Below, piece by piece: positions 1 to 6,054 of a stretch of DNA of 8,590 nt. Source of the stretch: JACRAO01 sp964490895 (GTDB lineage Bacteria; Bdellovibrionota; UBA1018). The notes beneath the pieces are model-generated. The model made no database searches, was not told the DNA's origin, and saw only the letters and a program-made list of their open reading frames with translations. The position numbers and the translations under genes were made by a program. The first letter of the stretch is position 1. Each line of letters opens with the position of its first letter. The stretch covers positions 1 to 8,590 of the forward strand of contig CAZBEI010000019.1 of the NCBI GenBank assembly GCA_964490895.1, given 5' to 3'.

Positions 1-753
1 AATCATGATTTCGTTACTCCATATTGAATTTAAATTTTGAATATCAGGAATAGGTAGAAAACTTAATCTTGGACGCTCAGCAGAAAGATTTAAAATTCGA
101 TAAGAAATAAAAAGTCCTAAGAAAAACCAAAATGTTGTTCCACCTACAAAGAGCAGGATTGCTGCTTTTTGGGTCAACATTCCATTTTGAAATGCCTTGA
201 CTGCAAGGATGTCCGTAGCCAGATTTCCAAGCGCAAGAATTGCCGTGTTCATCAATGTGATAAATTGTTTACCTTTTGAGAGCAGTGCGCCGTCAAGAAT
301 AAGCTGCCAACTGAGTAAGCCCCCGTTTATCATTCCAATTAAAAAATACCACTTTGCAAGGGGCCAAATAGAAGATTCAACATGAAAATGAGACAAAGTA
401 AGCTCACTAGTAAAAAATCCAACGACTACCAATAAGATAGAAATAAACTGTGTGTATTTTACTATTTTATGAACCAACAATGAGCGAGCCATATTATTTT
501 CTTGGTGTGACCAAAGAGTGATCATTGTAACCATTCCTGCGGTGCCTAAAAACTGACTAAAAACAATTTCGTTATAGAGGATAGCGTGGACCATTTGAAG
601 GGACTGACCCAAACCACTAATTAATCGTAAGTCAGCAATATGAAAAAGACGGATCAATATTTGTGTTAAAACAATAGGTGCAAGCTGCAATAAATATGAG
701 CCGCATTGTATTTTTATTAGGCCATTTTTTATTTTCGCTAGAATCATATTCAT
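1..753 (-). CDS. MATE-family transporter, N-terminal part (runs off left edge)
   Basis: 251 codons are open from the ATG at 753 to the window edge without a stop, roughly half of a usual MATE protein of about 450 residues. The N-terminus has the layout expected of the first MATE helices. A hydrophobic segment LLQLAPIVLTQILIRLF (residues 21-37) carries the proline typical of helix 1. It is followed by IADLRLISGLG (39-49), then a long helical stretch ending in TLWSHQEN (79-86), where family members have a 'SQ-x-x-G' loop. Further hydrophobic segments lie near 102-115, 134-151, 165-185 and 197-219. MATE proteins export drugs or metabolites using a Na+ or H+ gradient; the substrate here cannot be read. 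The gene starts 10 bp after the kinase stop and has no clear Shine-Dalgarno sequence, so translational coupling is likely. A second ATG lies two codons in. A related MOP-superfamily polysaccharide flippase is the main alternative. Family assignment is from remembered pattern, not a profile search. Confidence 0.68.
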   Translation of the reverse strand, partial: MNMILAKIKNGLIKIQCGSYLLQLAPIVLTQILIRLFHIADLRLISGLGQSLQMVHAILYNEIVFSQFLGTAGMVTMITLWSHQENNMARSLLVHKIVKYTQFISILLVVVGFFTSELTLSHFHVESSIWPLAKWYFLIGMINGGLLSWQLILDGALLSKGKQFITLMNTAILALGNLATDILAVKAFQNGMLTQKAAILLFVGGTTFWFFLGLFISYRILNLSAERPRLSFLPIPDIQNLNSIWSNEIMI

Positions 754-763
754 TTGTATGCTG

Positions 764-2908
764 TCAGAAAGGTGGAGTTTTTCCTATCACCGGCACGCCG
801 GGAGCAGTGCTTAGAAAGTTTTCACTTTCATATCCAGTTGTAAGGGTAATATGAGAAAATCCATAAGAGCGAAGGTGAGGCAAAAACCGTTCCCCCTTTG
901 TTCCATTGGGAAAATTAGAATCTAAAAAAATTTCAGTATCTTTATCATAGTCATGAACTTTGCTTTCGAAATCTCCAGGACATAAAAACCCACAAAGAGT
1001 AATTCCAGCTTCTTTTGCTTTTTGATTCCATGTGAGGTGTACTAATTCGTCGTTATCAATGAGCACTACTATGCGTTGAGTTTTTTCGCGAGGTGCTTTA
1101 ATTTTGATAGGAATAAATGAGGCCATGCTTTTTGGGATGAGCCCTATTCCTAGTGTAAGGCAACGATTCCGAATCTGAAGATCATCGTAGCGGCTTGTAA
1201 CAAGATGACAAAAGGGTGAAAGTTTAAGATTTTCAATAATGTCTAATCCTGTTTGTTTTTGCCCGATCAGTTCATAATCAACAAGAAAAAGAAAAGAATC
1301 TGAACACGGATTGACCATAAGCCATTCTTTTAAGGATTCTCCATTTACAAAAGTAATTACCTTGTCTGGAAAACGTTTTTTCCAAATGCCATGAATACTT
1401 GTATCGTCGTCAAGCGAAACAATTTGAGTTGAACTTGTAATGACAATTTCAGGGACAAACCAATTTGGGTGAGGAGTTTTGGGAAGTATGATGTCCACCG
1501 TTGTTCCTTTGTTGAGTTCAGAATAAATTTTGAGATTGCCTTTCCATTTCTCTATCTGAGAAATGGCATGATGAAGTCCAAGACCGCTTCCGCTTCCTCC
1601 AGTTTTAGGGCCAAAACTCACTCCCTTTTTTCCAAGAGTGGGTAGTATTTCAGGGGGAATGCCTTTCCCATTGTCTCGAATTGTTATTTTTACACACTCA
1701 TTTTCAGACCTCATGGAAACTTCAATCACACCTGCTCCAAGAATGGCTTCGGCAGAATTATTAATGAGATTCGAGATGATCCTTTCAAGTTCGCGTTTAT
1801 TGACACTCACAAATATCCCATAACAGCTTTCGTCCCACCCAGAGTTAATTTCAAACCCTTGCTTTGATCTAAATTGAGTCCTTTTTTCGGCTAGAATCGA
1901 CTCTAGAAGAGATGAAATCATCTCAACTGAAGTTTTGTCAGTTGTGAGCGGGGACTCTTCTTTGCCTGAGCGAAGCAAAGTGTTTGCAATGTCCTTAATT
2001 CGAGATGAGGCATGTCGAATCATTAAGCGACTATCTTCTGGAAGACCATCGGCAGTTCTGCTGGCCATTTCAAGCGCAGCAAGTGGAGAGCGGATATCAT
2101 GAGCAATTTGACGAGCAAGCTCTGCTTTTGCAGCCTCACCGGTGAGATGCTCTCTTTTAGACATTTCGTGTTCTAGTTGATCTAAGAGGTGTTGGTAAGA
2201 CACAAGGACTGCATGAATTTCTTTTGGTAAATCATTTGTGTCTAGCTTATTTAGATTTACCCGAACATGAGCAAGACTGTTGCCCTCAAGAGCCGCAGAT
2301 AATGATTTGATGGGTGAAATGAGATTTTTTATTAAGAGCTTACTCATAAGAAAAGCAACCATAAGAGCAACTACAGAAACAGTTGCAAGTAACATTACAA
2401 GAAATGCAATATTTTTGCTTGGAGCTGAGCTTTTAAATAGAGTGACGAGGATGGCTTGCTCAGTCAGTAGTTGTGCAACTGGGGTCTCAGATAATTTTCC
2501 AGACGAGAGGTGATTACAAGCAATGGTTTCTTCCGGAGATAAATGTTTAATCATTGGCGTCTGAGAAGAAAGGCAATTCGCCATTCCTAGTTCTTGAAGA
2601 GCAATTTGAAATTTTTTAGTAAGTTGATAATCTCCAACTATAATGTCTTGAGGTGGAATAATTACAGCAAAAACTGTGCTCTTTGCACTAATTCGCTCTA
2701 AAATTCGGCGTACTTCTGCATAGTCAGAAATTCTTAGAGAAGGTCGAACGATTTCTTCGACAGTAGAATGAAGTAAAAGGGTGCTTTGCATTTCTTCTCT
2801 ATCGATAGCCTGGCGATGAAAGAACAAAGAAATCATTAAACCAAAGAGCATTGTAGTGATGACTGCCCAAAAGAGTGAAACTCTAAGTTGTTTCGAAATG
2901 TCACGCAT
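764..2908 (-). CDS. Membrane hybrid sensor histidine kinase with two C-terminal receiver domains
   Basis: A 714-residue signal-transduction protein. Transmembrane helix 1 is about 10-30. A sensor domain of about 135 residues outside the membrane follows, with two cysteines (C112, C131) that could form a disulfide. Helix 2 is about 166-190 and a HAMP-like linker about 190-245. The HisKA domain has phospho-acceptor H270 in QIAHDIRSPL. The ATPase domain has an N box with N383/N384 (SNLINNSAEAI), a G1 box D412-NGKGIP and a G2 box GSGSGLGL near 438-445. Two receivers follow. REC1 (about 494-603) has the acidic cluster D500-D502, phospho-acceptor D544 (LVDYEL), T571/S572 and K593-S. REC2 (about 611-714) has D618/D620, D663 (IFLDSNF), T690/T691-GY and K710 in GKTPPF. 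Both receiver pockets look complete, and no DNA-binding or enzymatic output domain is present. The start is supported by GAGG seven bases upstream, and the gene begins 4 bp after the solute-binding protein stop. It probably feeds phosphate to an unlinked partner or regulates itself. Confidence 0.93.
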   Translation of the reverse strand: MRDISKQLRVSLFWAVITTMLFGLMISLFFHRQAIDREEMQSTLLLHSTVEEIVRPSLRISDYAEVRRILERISAKSTVFAVIIPPQDIIVGDYQLTKKFQIALQELGMANCLSSQTPMIKHLSPEETIACNHLSSGKLSETPVAQLLTEQAILVTLFKSSAPSKNIAFLVMLLATVSVVALMVAFLMSKLLIKNLISPIKSLSAALEGNSLAHVRVNLNKLDTNDLPKEIHAVLVSYQHLLDQLEHEMSKREHLTGEAAKAELARQIAHDIRSPLAALEMASRTADGLPEDSRLMIRHASSRIKDIANTLLRSGKEESPLTTDKTSVEMISSLLESILAEKRTQFRSKQGFEINSGWDESCYGIFVSVNKRELERIISNLINNSAEAILGAGVIEVSMRSENECVKITIRDNGKGIPPEILPTLGKKGVSFGPKTGGSGSGLGLHHAISQIEKWKGNLKIYSELNKGTTVDIILPKTPHPNWFVPEIVITSSTQIVSLDDDTSIHGIWKKRFPDKVITFVNGESLKEWLMVNPCSDSFLFLVDYELIGQKQTGLDIIENLKLSPFCHLVTSRYDDLQIRNRCLTLGIGLIPKSMASFIPIKIKAPREKTQRIVVLIDNDELVHLTWNQKAKEAGITLCGFLCPGDFESKVHDYDKDTEIFLDSNFPNGTKGERFLPHLRSYGFSHITLTTGYESENFLSTAPGVPVIGKTPPF

Positions 2909-2912
2909 AAAA

Positions 2913-4436
2913 CTACCTCACAGCACTTAGGTTATAGGCATTTAGGGCTGATTTTCCGATATTTGGAACGCTTAGTTTTCGTTTATAAAAGACCTGCCGA
3001 TAAGGAATACTCACAAGCGCTTTTGCCAGGCAGTTGTCTTGAATAGTAGCCGCTACATGCTGGTAGGCAATTGCCCTTTGAGAAGGATCTTCCATGTCTT
3101 GGCTTTTTAGAATTAATTTTTGTAAAGCCATATCTTCCCAGCCCGTCACATTGACTTCTTTTTCCACAAAAAATTGAATAAATTCGTACCCGTCAAGATA
3201 TCCAGACTTCAGTCCAAAAACGAGAGCGTCACACTGAGAGAGGAGAAATTCTTTTCCAAATTCTTTAGTATTATAGATCACTTTTGCTGGAGCGCCTGGG
3301 TGTGTTTTGTTAAATAAAGACAAATAGTGATTGCGTAAAAATTCTGGAATAGAGACGGCTAAAATCCCTAAGCATTTCTTGGAATTTTTTAACTGCTGAT
3401 CCGTTACAAAATTTTTAGTTATTTTTTGATCAAAGTTTGATTGAGCGTTATTGTCATTATTGCTTACTGTCGAGGTGTGTGCTGAATAACCGAGAATTCC
3501 TCTTGGAAACCAATCCAGGGCCATTTCTGCTTGTCCTTGGTAAAAAGGGAGAATGGAAGAAGGATTGAATGTTTTTAAAAACTGACATCGACTTTCTTTT
3601 GTGGATCCCTCTTTCAGCTTGGTGTTGATTGCGATATAAATTTGATAAGGGTCAAAAAGCTGAATTGATTCAAATTCTTTTTTAAGAACTCCATCTGCAT
3701 TTCCCTCAATAGGAAGGCCAATGAGATCAAATTGTGTCACTTCTTTTGCCTGGACTGTGCTGGTTCCTGTTAGGACAAAATGTATAGAGAAACTGTCCTT
3801 GTTTTTTGTGGGTATCAATTCGAGGGCAGGGTGCCCTGTATTGTGAATAAAATGACGGTTGAGTCGGTAGCTTCCGCAGCCAATGGGGGCTTGCCAGAGA
3901 GAAGGATCCTTTTGTGCTTTTTTGATAAATAGGGCTGGATAAAGGGCTTGAGTAGGTGCGGCCAGAGTTTTAAGGAACTGTGGCATTGGTTTTTTGAGTG
4001 TTATCCAGATTACATGATCCGATTTTATCTGTATGGATTGAACCCATTGGAAAATATTACGATGATATTTTCTAGAGCGTTTCAGAAACGCAAAAGTTGC
4101 CACAACATCTTTTGCATTCAGAAGAGTTTCGTTTGAAAATTGAACTCCAGATTTTAATTTTATTTCTATTGTTTTTGGATCTAAATATGAAATTTTTTCG
4201 GCTGCATCATTGACAACCTGAGCCCCATCGTACCGCACGAGCTGACAATTCAACTGTCGTCCAACCCAAAGGGAAGACTGATCCAAAACTAATCTGGGAT
4301 CAAGGGAGATCGATGCTGCAGCTAAAGGGATCACTATAAAATTTGCTTGAGCTTGGGATGTGTCGTTTTTAATAAATAACAAAAAAATAACAGTAGGGAT
4401 GAGACAAATTGAGCTTAATCTTAATAACGTCGCCAT
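2913..4436 (-). CDS. Exported family-5 (dipeptide/oligopeptide-type) solute-binding protein
   Basis: A 507-residue protein. The frame stays open to an ATG at 4568, but that start would overlap the acyltransferase by 148 bp and add a basic, non-secretory leader. The ATG at 4436 is preceded by AGGAGG and opens a clean signal peptide (hydrophobic 8-22, likely cleavage after SQAQA near residue 31), so it is chosen here. The mature part follows the SBP_bac_5 pattern. SLDPRLVLDQSSLWVGRQL (44-62) and LVRYDG (66-71) match the lobe-1 start, IKLKSGVQFSNETLLNAKDV (92-111) the conserved block, PIGCGSY (184-190) the 'G-x-GPY' block, and LKSGYLDGYEFIQFF (409-423) the lobe-2 block. There is no lipobox. Six cysteines (64, 187, 284, 355, 402, 469) could form disulfides. 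An Asn/Ser-rich linker lies at about 319-350. No ABC permease or ATPase gene is in the window, so import may not be its job. Its immediate neighbour is the sensor kinase. The ligand is unknown. Confidence 0.85.
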   Translation of the reverse strand: MATLLRLSSICLIPTVIFLLFIKNDTSQAQANFIVIPLAAASISLDPRLVLDQSSLWVGRQLNCQLVRYDGAQVVNDAAEKISYLDPKTIEIKLKSGVQFSNETLLNAKDVVATFAFLKRSRKYHRNIFQWVQSIQIKSDHVIWITLKKPMPQFLKTLAAPTQALYPALFIKKAQKDPSLWQAPIGCGSYRLNRHFIHNTGHPALELIPTKNKDSFSIHFVLTGTSTVQAKEVTQFDLIGLPIEGNADGVLKKEFESIQLFDPYQIYIAINTKLKEGSTKESRCQFLKTFNPSSILPFYQGQAEMALDWFPRGILGYSAHTSTVSNNDNNAQSNFDQKITKNFVTDQQLKNSKKCLGILAVSIPEFLRNHYLSLFNKTHPGAPAKVIYNTKEFGKEFLLSQCDALVFGLKSGYLDGYEFIQFFVEKEVNVTGWEDMALQKLILKSQDMEDPSQRAIAYQHVAATIQDNCLAKALVSIPYRQVFYKRKLSVPNIGKSALNAYNLSAVR

Positions 4437-5254
4437 TGTACCTCCTCTAAAATGACTTTGGCTGGATTTCCAGCAGCAATAGTAAAAGGCGGAATATCTC
4501 GTGTTACGACGGAATTGGCTCCGATGATGGCTCCTTCGCCAATAGTGACGCCTTTCAAAATAGTACATCGAAAGCCAATCCAGACATGGGGCCCAATTGT
4601 TATGGGCTGCATTGCTCCACCATAAGGGTTATCTTGTTCGAGTACTACTCCATCGGTGCGTTTAAATATGGGATGACCGTCATAGTCCATTATTGTTACC
4701 TGATGGCCAATCATGGTTCCTTTAGAGATGCGTAGTCCACAACTTGTACTTATATAGAGTTCTGTTCCTGTTGCTACGTCTTCTTCAAAAATAAGATGTT
4801 GATTTGGCCAAGCACTCAAATAGGCCCCAGGCATAATGCTGACATTAGGTCCCAAGTGTAGCTCTGAGTTTTTTTGAAGTCTGATAAAATTTTTTCGAGA
4901 AGCAGGAGGGTTCATAAACTTCCAATGGACCCTAAAGCCCAATGCTGAGACTTCATTGATATTCATATCCAGACTGGCACCAGATTCTGGTGCCAGTTTT
5001 CGTTTTGTAAGTCGAATACAAGCGCCTTTTTCCATTTGAAATTCACTCTTTGGGCCAATGAAGAAAGGCCTCCAAATCCAATCATATCTACAGCGACCTA
5101 AAGCGGATTGTACAAGTCCTCGTAAAGTGGCAAAAATGATTTGAAAGTAATATTCTATAGATAAGATTGTTTCAAAAAAAAAATTTGGAATTGAAGATCT
5201 CAGTTTTTGTATAATATTAATGAGATAAGTAAAAAATAGACCAAACTTAAACAT
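4421..5254 (-). CDS. Hexapeptide-repeat (left-handed beta-helix) acyltransferase, WbbJ/maltose-acetyltransferase-like
   Basis: A 277-residue protein. From about residue 130 onward it shows imperfect hexapeptide repeats such as LGPNVSIMPGAYL, ITIGPHVWIGFRCTILKGV and IGEGAIIGANSVVTRDI. It ends in the diagnostic PPFTIAAGNPAKVI (255-268) seen in O-acetyltransferases that act on sugars of lipopolysaccharide, capsule or small glycans. H194 in DYDGHP is placed like the catalytic histidine of this family. The N-terminal 60 residues are hydrophobic and aromatic (FFFETILSIEYYFQIIFATL, 25-44) and may lie against the membrane, as in WbbJ-like enzymes. The ATG at 5254 has only a weak upstream AGG (within AGGCGC), but no better in-frame start keeps the N-terminal block. 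It is the first gene of the minus-strand cluster, about 20 bases from the predicted transcription start. The family is clear; the acyl group (probably acetyl) and acceptor are not. Confidence 0.88.
   Translation of the reverse strand: MFKFGLFFTYLINIIQKLRSSIPNFFFETILSIEYYFQIIFATLRGLVQSALGRCRYDWIWRPFFIGPKSEFQMEKGACIRLTKRKLAPESGASLDMNINEVSALGFRVHWKFMNPPASRKNFIRLQKNSELHLGPNVSIMPGAYLSAWPNQHLIFEEDVATGTELYISTSCGLRISKGTMIGHQVTIMDYDGHPIFKRTDGVVLEQDNPYGGAMQPITIGPHVWIGFRCTILKGVTIGEGAIIGANSVVTRDIPPFTIAAGNPAKVILEEVQWRRY
4441..4446 (-). promoter_or_regulatory. Ribosome binding site fixing the start of the solute-binding protein
   Basis: On the minus strand AGGAGG sits four bases (TACA) before the ATG at 4436. 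It lies inside the last codons of the acyltransferase gene, whose TAA stop is at 4421-4423. The two reading frames therefore overlap by 16 bp. This is the strongest Shine-Dalgarno sequence in the cluster and is the reason for rejecting the upstream ATG at 4568. Confidence 0.85.
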
Positions 5255-5280
5255 AATTTTAGCGCCTAGTGAGTGAGATC

Positions 5281-5310
5281 CTTGTAGCTTAATTTAACGC
5301 AATTGGTCAA
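5281..5310 (-). promoter_or_regulatory. Sigma-70-like promoter of the minus-strand cluster
   Basis: On the minus strand TTGACC (5305-5310, five of six matches to the -35 consensus) is followed after 18 bases by TACAAG (5281-5286, four of six matches to the -10 consensus). Transcription would begin near 5274, leaving a leader of about 20 bases before the acyltransferase ATG at 5254. No comparable promoter was noticed inside the cluster, which fits a single transcript for all four genes. Confidence 0.6.
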
Positions 5311-5372
5311 GTATAAATTTTTATTGTTTAATTGTGACTATTTAGCCTCATTTTGCAGGCTCGGTGTAAAAA

Positions 5373-5636
5373 CTACGGTGGCCATTCCGGAGTGGGCCAG
5401 TTGTTTTGAAATAAAATATAAAGAAACTCTTGGATGTTTTTCTGGAAGGATCCCTTTCCCACTGCTCCACTCGATCGCATCGTAATGTGCAGTTGTTTAG
5501 CGGGGTCAAACGGGCGTGCTTCTTTTCTTTTGCGTGTTTTAGAGTGTGCCTCTCCACCATGTCCCTTGGCATGTTCTTTTCTCTGCTTCTTAAAGAAAGG
5601 AAAATGCATCTGCTTTTGTTGTTTTTTCATTCGCAT
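5373..5636 (-). pseudogene. Probable N-terminal remnant of a Y1/REP-associated transposase-like protein
   Basis: An 87-codon ORF that is very rich in Lys, Arg and His. It has HGGE at residues 26-29, a basic patch KTRKRK, then RPFDPAKQLH (41-50) and RSSGAVGKGSF (54-64). This order (HGGE, basic stretch, RP...LH...S-S-x-A-x-G-x-x-SF) is what I remember from the N-termini of Y1-type, REP-associated transposase-like proteins that are common in Bdellovibrio relatives; full-length members are around 200 residues or more. After SF the likeness stops, and the frame ends in a Trp/Pro-rich tail encoded by a GC-rich inverted repeat. The usual N-H-x-H catalytic region is absent from all three minus-strand frames down to 5255. 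The ORF therefore looks truncated, not functional as a nuclease. A second ATG at 5630 has a better placed AAAGG (seven bases upstream). A promoter-like sequence lies at 5650-5678, so a short basic peptide could still be made. Confidence 0.5.
5379..5399. repeat. GC-rich inverted repeat, possible terminator or mobile-element end
   Basis: TGGCC (5379-5383) and GGCCA (5395-5399) flank ATTCC/GGAGT, which also pair apart from one G:T wobble, with a single extra G at 5394. On the minus strand the hairpin is followed six bases later by TTTTT, so it could act as a modest terminator between the transposase-like remnant and the operon promoter. Its position over the 3' end of a broken mobile-type gene makes an element end equally possible. 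Confidence 0.45.
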
Positions 5637-5649
5637 GCCTTTGCTATGT

Positions 5650-5678
5650 TGTATATGATACGGGCAATGTTATTTCAA
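5650..5678 (-). promoter_or_regulatory. Sigma-70-like promoter upstream of the transposase-like remnant
   Basis: On the minus strand TTGAAA (5673-5678, five of six matches to -35) is separated by exactly 17 bases from TATACA (5650-5655, four of six matches to -10). The predicted start near 5643 lies only a few bases ahead of the AAAGG at 5638-5642 and the ATGs at 5636 and 5630. The AT-rich setting makes chance matches easy. Confidence 0.4.
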
Positions 5679-5736
5679 CCCTATTTTTTTATCAAATATT
5701 GAATCATTTTATTTCCAAAAACACAGTAATTTTTCA

Positions 5737-5766
5737 TTTTGTAAACTTTTGCAAACATTTGTAAAC
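5737..5766. repeat. Three tandem 10-bp direct repeats (NTTTGYAAAC)
   Basis: TTTTGTAAAC (5737-5746), TTTTGCAAAC (5747-5756) and ATTTGTAAAC (5757-5766) follow one another without gaps; they differ at two positions only. The 10-base period is about one turn of the DNA helix, so a protein binding each unit would do so on one face. The site lies about 60 bases upstream of the promoter of the minus-strand remnant and almost 290 bases upstream of pgk. An operator or bent-DNA element is possible; nothing in the window identifies the binder. Confidence 0.7.
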
Positions 5767-6054
5767 TTTTTCCCAGCTTTTCATTCTGCGCGAACACTCA
5801 CGCACTTGTAAGGCCTGAAAATCTCTTTCTTTATAAGTCCACCCCGGCGGTCAACCAAAAAGTGGCCAAGGCGACTCCGTTTTTAAACCGGGCCTGCAAC
5901 TGCGTCATCCTCCTTGTCTCGGCTCAAAATCTACTCGTAGGAACGAGCATTTATTTATTGACGAGCCCTAAATAGCGATTTTCCTCCCCAGAAGTACGCG
6001 ATGGGCCAATAATTTTAAGAAAAGCAAGCTACTGTGTGCTATTAAAGGACTCTC

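Larger units (their letters stand above)
5637..6054. other. Intergenic region upstream of pgk, no intact gene seen
   Basis: No convincing coding region was found on either strand. From the left it holds the promoter of the minus-strand remnant, an AT-rich stretch with three 10-bp direct repeats (5737-5766), then a clearly GC-richer stretch (about 5840-5950). That stretch contains a small perfect hairpin, CTCGT (5934-5938) and ACGAG (5943-5947) around AGGA. A lone TTGACG (5958-5963) and an AATAAT (6008-6013) are promoter-like, but each lacks a properly spaced partner, so no pgk promoter can be placed with confidence. AAAGGA at 6044-6049, five bases before the ATG, is the pgk ribosome binding site. 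Confidence 0.6.

Noticed and set aside
197..385. Plus-strand 62-codon ORF at the left end
   Set aside because: It lies antisense to the MATE-like frame, which is open for 251 codons and rich in membrane segments.
5348..5572. Minus-strand 74-codon ORF in another frame of the remnant
   Set aside because: It overlaps the frame carrying HGGE and RPFDPAKQLH and has no recognisable motifs; probably a shadow, though a frameshift relation cannot be excluded.
5430..5702. Plus-strand ORFs of 90 and 74 codons across the remnant region
   Set aside because: They are Cys/Phe/Ser/Leu-rich antisense images of the Lys/Arg-rich minus-strand ORF, with no ribosome binding site or family resemblance.
5958..6013. 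pgk promoter from TTGACG (5958) and AATAAT (6008)
   Set aside because: The spacing is about 44 bases and neither hexamer has a correctly spaced partner.
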